NCBI GenBank assembly: GCA_003427395.1
Contig: BFEA01000766.1
Span: 542,738 to 567,659, forward strand
DNA from: Chara braunii
Taxonomy: Eukaryota; Streptophyta; Charophyceae; Charales; Characeae
Length of the DNA stretch: 24,922 nt
Reading direction: 5' to 3'
Part shown: positions 18,581 through 24,922 of the stretch, in pieces
Numbering within the stretch: the stretch's first letter is position 1
How the letters are laid out: each line of letters begins with the position of its first letter
The notes under the pieces: generated by a model
Databases searched by the model: none
What the model saw: only the letters and a program-made list of their open reading frames with translations
Told to the model about the DNA's origin: nothing
Made by a program: the position numbers and the translations under genes

Positions 18581-19243
18581 CATACCCTCCTCCGAATTTT
18601 GCTTATAATAATTGTAGAACGCGGCCGCACACATACATCCATAGGACTCGATCAGACTATTAGCCTTAAACTTATGTAATCTGGCGGTCCCTCCACCTAG
18701 CAAAATGTGCTTGACCACTTTTCGGTCCCAGTCCAACTGGGGTTGTGCAACCGAAAGATCGTACATACCCAACAGGATATCCATTGGGAGATCATCGCTG
18801 ACTAGGAACGAGACGCAATGTCTCAGTTCCCCTCCCACGTACCAAAACAACACTCAACATCCTGGAGGTAGTCATTAACTACCATGCGCTGTTTGTTGGC
18901 ACAGGTCGACTCCACAAGTCGACTCAGGCGTTGCACTTGCCCCTGTAAGCGCAATCTCTCAACGCACGCGCGACTAATGAAGTTCCTTGTTGAGCAAGTG
19001 TCATTAGGCCCCGACCTTGGGGCCGCCGATGACTACCTCGCCGACGAACATCTCTCCCTTAGGGGCTTTAGCTAATGCCGTCCAAGAAGCTAGGGGGTCT
19101 GATCTAGACCACTCCTCTAGCTCCTCTAAGGATTCAAACACATTCATCGAACAGAGGCTCGATGGGTCTGAATGTGTTTGCGGAACGACGATGGAGACAG
19201 TAGCTTGGGCCATCTCTCGAGACGGTGAGGGTGTGTCCACCAC
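18581..19243 (-). pseudogene. Chromovirus aspartic protease region
   Basis: A 79-residue linker frame (19243-19004) ends before the protease. The active-site loop reads NDTCSTRNFIS (Asp codon 19002-19000), in a different frame. The usual D-(T/S)-G is Asp-Thr-Cys here (TGC at 18996-18994). It continues through VVNDYLQDVECCF, then after another frameshift near 18850 to LRHCVSFLVSDDLPMDILLG (psi-Gly motif at 18781-18767) and MYDLSVAQPQLDW. The protease would cleave the Gag-Pol polyprotein. Frameshifts near 19015 and 18850, plus the missing active-site Gly, make it inactive. Confidence 0.85.
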
Positions 19244-19272
19244 CTCGACCCTACCAGGAACAACTACTATTC

Positions 19273-21208
19273 CTACTGGCCCGACGCGTTTCCCGGAGCA
19301 GTGCCAGAACTGCTGGTCACATTGCTGCCAACGGGAGCGGACGATCCCAACGCCTGCCCCATCATAGGCGGGATGTTTTCAGTCACTTTTTTGTTTCGGC
19401 ACTTGAACTGGTTATGGCCATATTGGCCACAACGGATACAAGCCTGCCGCGTGTACCGATCTCTCCACACGTCCTCACTGAGACCCGCTTTCTCCCATGG
19501 AGGAGCATGGGGGTCAACTTGACTCCTAGACCGGGAGCCTCCACGGCGTCCACCGGTCGCCTTACCTTTTTGAGCTACGACAGCGACTACTCCACCCCCT
19601 GAAGCTTCTACGCTGCCAGGCTTTGAACCCACTCCTGTCTGGAAGTCGTCGTCCAACTCGATGGTGGTACGATCGTTGTCGACGAACATGATGCGTCCCT
19701 TTGCTTTCCAGTTCGAAGGCAATGGAAATTCACTTAATGAATTTAAAATCAAATTACTTTTTCCTACCATCCGTCGTGGGTGTCTGACCATGCCCTATCT
19801 TTGCTTCCAGGTCTAGGACCTTCTTGCTAAACGAGGGGAAGTTGTGCATGTTGATGTTGGCATCACCTGCCAACTGATTCCTAAGAGGCATAGGAAAGCA
19901 TCTCGGGACACAGATCAAACGCTCTACTGCGTCTGTGGCTTCCCTTACTGACTTAAACTGCCTAGAATGCAGAGTCAGGATCACATCAGTGGCCTTTTGG
20001 GCCTCCTGAGGATCATGCCATCTGTCTTCCACCATCTTGAGGAAGTCATCCAGTTTCTGGTTGACTGCCCAAGCGTGGAAGTCATGATTGTATCCCTGTA
20101 CCTGCACTAAACCACTCAACCAGCTTGCTGCACTCCCCTCTAGATAAGAGGCAGCCACAAGCACTTCCTTATGCGGCAAGGTAAGTTTACACTTAACATA
20201 GACTGACACTGCCCTCAACCATGTGTCGAGGTATTCGCCCCTCTTATCCCCTGTAAAGGGTTTAGGAGCAGCGATGGCCGTCTTCGGAACCCACTGACTT
20301 TGTCCTGGTACCTGCACCATTCCGAGCTGTGGACCCTATGGTGCGGGCTGCTGCTGGGGCTGTGTACCCTGCGGCTGTGCAAGCTGCCCGCATACGGCAA
20401 CCTGCGACAGAGGCTGGGAGAACACTGTCTGTACAGGAACTTGTTCACAAGGACCTGTTGAGAACCCTCCTGCTAATGACATACCCTGGAAAACGGTTTG
20501 GACCGATGCTGGGGAGACATATGGGGATACCCAAGTCACCGGTGGGACATAAGGAGGAGGTTGTACAACGGGCCAGGCACCAGGCCCGGACAGCGATGGT
20601 GCTGCCTGCGCTCGCCTGACCAGCAAGGCCCGACTCTGCTGGATGTCCTAAAGGAGACCCGTGTGGTGGTCCTGCATCTCTACAACACCTAGCATGATTG
20701 TCCGCAACGTCCTCACGTCTTCATCTATGTGCGTCAGGTCCATTCCCTCTAACTCACTGACGTCCGCTTATCTTCGTTGCATCCTGGCTCTTCTTCTAAT
20801 CATTCTTTCCTTCCCCGCCTTTATCTCTCCTAAGGCCTTTTGTAGTTGTGCCTCCTGCACTGCTGCCTGTTGTATGGTGATCTCATCGGAAGTCAACACT
20901 AATGGCTGGCTTGCCATAACGTCAGTTGACTGATTCAAAGTCTGCGCAAGCGTTGACCCCACGGCCCCTGAATTGCTGACCTAGGAACTCTGTTGCGCAG
21001 CGGTTGCCATGGCTGCTGAAGCAGCGGCTTCACTTGCAAATGCCCTGCTGGCCTCCGCTGCCCTAGCTCTTCACTGCTGCTGTTGCCTCTCCCTAAGCTG
21101 GCGGAAGAGTAACCTATCACCCTCGGGTCCTAATGCCACGTGGGCAATCGGGCATCTAGCCGATGGCAAGATCCGGTCGTCCTCACTAGTGGTATCCCTA
21201 TCGCTCAT
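19273..21208 (-). pseudogene. Chromovirus gag (capsid and zinc-knuckle nucleocapsid)
   Basis: ATG at 21208-21206 opens MSDRDTTSEDDRILPS. The same frame runs to 19754, about 480 codons, through an Ala/Gln-rich segment, a Pro/Gln-rich segment (20647-20339) and the capsid core (20320-19754) with LVAASYLEGSAASWLSGLVQ. A frameshift near 19770 leads to the nucleocapsid, a basic Gly/Arg/Ser region and a CCHC zinc knuckle, CIRCGQYGHNQFKC (19440-19399). Gag builds the particle and binds RNA. Five in-frame stops occur: TGA 21073, TAG 20983, TAA 20770, TAG 20650 and TAG 20338 (first bases, minus sense). Confidence 0.88.
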
Positions 21209-22481
21209 AAGCTACAGAACTGTACACAATCTGCACTAAGTCACTCCTTGATGCTTACCACAACGTAGTGCACAGGCCGATTTATAATAATAAAACTCAT
21301 TTATCGGTGGTTGTGTCAGAGAGTATATACTTTTGGGTCCAACAGGTAAGTTCAGGTTCCTACAAACGAAACTACTTTGACTTTGACTAGTTCGCAAACA
21401 GAAGCACAATGAACAGAAAACAGTTCTAAACTATGTTGTCTGTCAAATGTTAATGGCTGTACATCTAACTAATCAAAATAAAAATAGAATCATTTGTTGG
21501 GTCTGTTTGCAGAGTGGAATCTTGCCCAAACTTATCCCCTGGAATCTACCCCTCCCTTGGTTCTTCCTGAATGTCTCTTGTCGCCAAGGTCCCTTAGCAA
21601 TCCGAACAGCGTGCATGTCTAAAGGTGTGCACACGGCCCACCCCTGTGCCCCGAGTCTTGTTGAGTTGGCCAGCCCTGCACAATGTTTATCCTCGCGTGC
21701 AGCGAGCCTTACACCGACCGATTGGCTGATCAGGAGACGTTTTTATGGACGACCCCCGAAGTCCTCAAGAATTATTTAACGTCGCAAACAGCACGACGAT
21801 CACAGCCAATGGAAGGTACCCCGCCGATGCTTATTTACAGACGCCCGGTCTCGTCTGTCCCATAGGCCTGGCCTGCCCTTCAGAACCCCTCTGCAGCGCA
21901 ATGAGCAGACAAAGGACAAAGCAGCAAAGCATGCGTGCTCTACTCCCGGTGGGTTGGCATGGTAACCGTGACCCAGTGCTTCATCCAGGACCCTTCAGAT
22001 AACACCGCCCTCTCCTTCCAGATGCTCCACGTGAAGACTGACGACTCTCAAGGTTGAGCGCACACGACTCCTCACATGAGAGGACTCTCAAGACAGAACA
22101 CACATCCTCACGGTAAGAAGTGTCGAAGAGGGTAGATAAAGTTAGGTGCAACGTACCTCAAAACAGCTGCCCCCAACCACAGATATTCTCACCAGATGAC
22201 CCGACGTTGATTGTGATGACCAATCACTGCTTCGGCACAACCAGCATTGCACCACCGTTCCACCTCAGCATCAAATCACACACCGGATAGTTCTCATCAC
22301 ACTGCGAACACCTAATCTTCACCACTTAGCCTTCTTGGCGATCCCCTCTCCACCTGGGACGCCTACTTATCTTCACCTTCCTCACTGCACACGTCCCACG
22401 GCACGGTCGCTCACCGCACACACCGCGTGCATGTACTACATTAGGCAGAAGACGAGCGCCAGATTAGCGCACCGAACCACA
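21209..22481 (-). other. Chromovirus 5' untranslated leader
   Basis: About 1.27 kb between the primer-binding site and the gag ATG. Short frames on both strands are not supported as genes. On the opposite (plus) strand it contains a perfect-looking donor CAGGTAAGT (21343-21351) and acceptor TGTTTGCAG (to 21512). Confidence 0.8.
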
Positions 22482-22493
22482 GCTCCGATACCA
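22482..22493 (-). promoter_or_regulatory. Primer-binding site for initiator Met tRNA
   Basis: In element sense TGGTATCGGAGC, three bases after the 5' LTR. It differs by one base from the classic TGGTATCAGAGC complementary to the 3' end of initiator methionine tRNA. It confirms strand and the LTR inner edge. Confidence 0.93.
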
Positions 22494-22496
22494 AAT

Positions 22497-23429
22497 TGCA
22501 AGGAAGATGAGCAATAGTGAACTTCCGAAATCAAACATCATCATACACATGAGACCAGATAGTCGTGACCTCGAACCAATAGCAGAATTGCATCACGAGT
22601 TTCACCAAATAAGGGCACACCAAAAGCTCATAATTGACAATGCTGGAATAGTCTCATCATCATCAACGAAGAACCAATGTTGATATCCTATATGGCGCCC
22701 GACGCCCAGACTAGAGATGGCAGATCCTATCTAGCCTACTCTGCGATGCCGCTGATGACGTCAACAACTCCCCGAAGTATGAACAGATCTCGGACAATGC
22801 CGTACGCTTTAAGCACAAGGTATGTCTCTCGTATCACTCACAACCTCGTTCCCCAACTCACAGACGCCACATGAACCCAAGGACCACCATGCGCCCCATC
22901 CAGCATACAGCAGTGCAGCTCGGTTATGGCTGCCTGCTCTAACCAGCTCGCCCGTGAGCGCGTGAGCCTGGCCAGCGTTAACGCAGCAGCGATTGCGCAG
23001 CACGCAGCCAGTGCCCGAATGTCCAATGCGTAGGCAGGCCCTTCTCTATATCGAAGTGGCCTGCTGCTGCGTGCGGTAATCCGGCACTGGGCCCTGGCCC
23101 AGAAGCTTCCGGTAGGCCCCATGAGGCTGAGCCTCAGTCCAAAGTAAACAGGCCCAGGGCCTGGGGTGGTTACCAGCACCCACTGCCCTCAGCCTTTGTT
23201 CGGTCCACTTTGTGTATCCGGCCCAGGGCCTGCCTCCGTTACATGCAATGAAAGGCAGCCTGGGCCTGGGAGCTTCCAACCAACTGGCGCTGCGCAACTG
23301 CCTGAATTTCCCCAGTTGTGTGATGACCCCAAAATGGCCTGTAGGCCTCGGTCATGCCTGCCTTCACTTAGGGCGGCCGACTGTGTGGAAAATAGGCCCT
23401 GTAGGGCATATCGAGGCCTGTGCCTCGCA
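22497..23429 (-). repeat. 5' LTR of the chromovirus
   Basis: 933 bp, the partner of 14610-15527. Its TATA-like element is at about 23046-23052 (plus CTATATC). A short indel near 22694-22715 distinguishes the two LTRs, along with scattered substitutions, many of them transitions. Confidence 0.93.
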
Positions 23430-23469
23430 ACAGTATTTTTTTTTGTGCCTCGCAACAGTATTTTTTTTT
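23420..23469. repeat. 25-bp tandem duplication of LTR end plus flank
   Basis: GTGCCTCGCA (LTR terminus) followed by ACAGTATTTTTTTTT occurs at 23420-23444 and again, identically or nearly so, at 23445-23469. The true outer edge of the element could be either copy. Confidence 0.93.
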
Positions 23470-23631
23470 AAGTATTTCGATAAGGATCCAAAATTTGCAG
23501 AACCACATACATTTCCGTACTGAATTTGAAAATAGGAAGGATATATTCATTTTTTTGTTTTACCTCCCCGTTTTCTCTGTACAATCATTCTTGGCTATAA
23601 CTGGTGTTCTGTGCAGTGCGGGCGAATACAG
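23470..23631. other. T-rich spacer, no gene
   Basis: Intron-like T-rich sequence ending in an acceptor-like TTCTGTGCAG near 23607-23616. Confidence 0.45.
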
Positions 23632-23634
23632 GTT

Positions 23635-23788
23635 CTTACAGTCAACGGGTCAAGTGTGCAGACTCTTACAAGAAAACCGGTCCAAGTGAATCGACTACTT
23701 TTGTCGTGCGCACTCTTAGAAGAAAACCGGTCCAAGCGAATCGGCTACTTTTGTGGTGCGCAGACTCTTACAGTCAACGGGTCAAGTG
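23635..23788. repeat. Nested tandem repeat, A-B-B-A order
   Basis: CTTACAGTCAACGGGTCAAG (A) occurs at 23635 and 23767. Between them a 50-bp unit (B), with ACTCTTA-AAGAAAACCGGTCC and CGACTACTTTTGT-GTGCG, occurs at 23662-23711 and 23712-23761. Confidence 0.93.
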
Positions 23789-24026
23789 CACATACAAACA
23801 CCCACACACAAACACACTGCCAATCACAGCACACCCGCGCATGCCGGTACAGACACAAGGGACTACAGACGCACACAAAGAAGTCGTTGTCACGCTCACG
23901 AAATGCAACATGGCATTCATGTGATCGCAATCATTTGGGATTTTCCGTCGTTTGAACTCCCGAAACGCACAATATGCCATATCCGCAACTGCTTTCACAG
24001 TCCGCGCTGCGTCAAAAAGCTCACAC

Positions 24027-24047
24027 GAATTGTGTGCAACACAATTC
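24027..24047. repeat. Perfect 9-bp inverted repeat
   Basis: GAATTGTGT and ACACAATTC around a 3-nt loop. A second small hairpin, TGTGCAA-CTTCA-TTGCACA, lies at 24317-24335, just beyond the G-rich repeat. Confidence 0.85.
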
Positions 24048-24054
24048 ATGAAGA

Positions 24055-24300
24055 TGACGACAAGGTGGGGGTGGAGTGGAGGAGGGGAGGGGAGGGTGGA
24101 GTCGCCAGAGCACGTGTGCACAGAGGAAAGGGGGGGGGGGGAGGGGGGGGGAAAGGGGAGAGGTTGGGATCGTTGAGAAAATTGACGACAAGGTGGGGGT
24201 GGAGTGGAGGAGGGGAGGGGAGGGAGGGGAGGGAGGGGAGGGAGGAGTCGTCAGAGCACGTGTGCACAGAGGAGGGGGGAGAGGGATCGTTGAGAAAATT
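24055..24300. repeat. G-rich tandem repeat, G-quadruplex-prone
   Basis: Two units start TGACGACAAGGTGGGGGTGG at 24055 and 24183. Both contain GGGGAGGGGAGGG runs, AGAGCACGTGTGCACAGAGG (with a CACGTG core), a further G run and GGATCGTTGAGAAAATTG. Many runs of three or more G with 1-3-base spacers meet the usual G-quadruplex pattern on the plus strand. The long Pro/Ser frames on the minus strand are by-products. Confidence 0.93.
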
Positions 24301-24865
24301 GGAGCTTCCAAAATCGTGTGCAACTTCATTGCACAAAATGTGGGGTGATGGGATTTGGGCAAAGCAAGTCGAACACCGGATGTACAGTGAATGCCTTGTT
24401 GTCTCCGCCTTCGGAAATATTGTCCAACTCGTGTGAATCTCGCACAACACGATAAGAGCCTTTTGTTGGTCGACACTTTCGTGGTAGTGGCATGTAATAA
24501 CGGGTAAGTGTTACAACACTACGTTTTTTTCCCCTTCCATACACTTTTGTTAGCACCTGAATTCCTTCCTTGTTGTTATGCGTGAAGTGTCCGGCCGTTG
24601 AGCTTTCAGTGTTTTGCTTGGGATCTTCAGTCTCACATATATTTGTATTTGGTGATTATTAATAGCCTTATCTTCTTTGCGTCATCAGAGTCCTAAGAAA
24701 ACAATAACCTTGTTGTGAACCTTTTGTGGATATTGTATAATGCAGTTTTGTTTGGATTTGAATTATAATTTTCACGTTTGGCTCAAAAAATAACTAGCCT
24801 TGGAAAAAAAGGCAGCCTTGTTTCAGAGGTGGTCTCTTGCGGGGTAGTTTCCTTCTTGGCCTGTC

Positions 24866-24870
<5 letters not shown>
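24301..24870. other. Spacer, no gene established
   Basis: The stretch 24437-24509 reads VNLAQHDKSLLLVDTFVVVA and ends at GTAAGTG, an exon-like feature too short to assert. The remainder (24520-24870) is T-rich and intron-like. Confidence 0.4.

Positions 24871-24922
<52 letters not shown>
24871..24922. repeat. GA dinucleotide microsatellite at the window edge
   Basis: At least 26 GA units, running out of the window. Confidence 0.97.

Larger units (their letters stand above)
14610..23429 (-). mobile_element. Complete but decayed chromovirus (Ty3/gypsy LTR retrotransposon)
   Basis: An 8.8-kb minus-strand element with two related LTRs bounded by TG...CA, a primer-binding site next to the 5' LTR, a polypurine tract next to the 3' LTR, and gag, protease, RT, RNase H, integrase and chromodomain in the Ty3/gypsy order. 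The integrase C-terminus carries a GPY/F-type module and a chromodomain-like end, which defines chromoviruses. Flanks share CTGT (minus sense), a likely 4-bp target duplication. At least six frameshifts and about ten in-frame stops disable the coding region. The LTRs differ by roughly 4% in the inner 400 bp by eye, so the insertion is not recent. Confidence 0.95.

Noticed and set aside
24021-24476. Proline-rich minus-strand protein
   Set aside because: An artefact of the G-rich tandem repeat; no stable motif outside the repeat.
24437-24509. Exon with donor GTAAGTG
   Set aside because: Only about 24 codons, no acceptor found, and upstream frame unconvincing. Kept as a note only.

Overview
This is a repeat-dense stretch of a plant-lineage nuclear genome with no intact conventional gene. 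It begins and ends in microsatellites (CT/GT at 1-54, GA at 24871-24922) and has single unresolved bases at 750 and 7038. The best-preserved protein signals are a chromodomain-bearing Ty3/gypsy (chromovirus) polyprotein and a plant-type GH32 beta-fructofuranosidase (invertase) relic. The reverse transcriptase/integrase text, long simple repeats and large gene-poor spacing suggest a streptophyte alga, with a charophyte such as Chara as my best guess. That assignment is inference and was not tested against any database.

Left part (1-2500): two coding-like plus-strand stretches (228-476, 515-826) are followed by a minus-strand GH32 gene relic. A 1216-bp hAT-type non-autonomous DNA transposon (1015-2230) splits the relic within its Ser-Leu-Asn codons and has a perfect 8-bp target-site duplication (TSD). 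From 2505 to 9127 the sequence is a mosaic of GGCC-rich and CTT/GA repeats, short tandem duplications, two degenerate relatives of the chromovirus LTR, and low-complexity tracts.

Middle part (9128-13146): two direct copies of one dispersed repeat occur here. The second carries a tRNA-derived SINE with a 10-bp TSD, and the first keeps the unfilled site. There is also a near-perfect 109-bp palindrome (MITE-like or miRNA-precursor-like), a purine-rich GGGACTT minisatellite, several tandem duplications, and two short exon-like stretches.

Right part (13147-24922): a second hAT copy (13155-14331, opposite orientation, its own 8-bp TSD) lies just left of a complete but decayed chromovirus (14610-23429, minus strand). 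The chromovirus has two LTRs, an initiator-Met-tRNA-type primer-binding site, a polypurine tract, gag, protease, RT, RNase H, DD35E integrase and a chromodomain. Gag keeps one frame for about 480 codons with five stops, each explainable by a single C-to-T change. Beyond the element are a nested tandem repeat and a strongly G-rich tandem repeat with G-quadruplex potential.

The window is best read as successive mobile-element insertions into old gene relics. The GH32/hAT junction, the SINE filled/empty pair and the LTR boundaries give direct evidence of insertion events. Two unrelated element ends (hAT at 13085-13160, LTR at 23420-23469) both carry a duplicated terminus plus flank.
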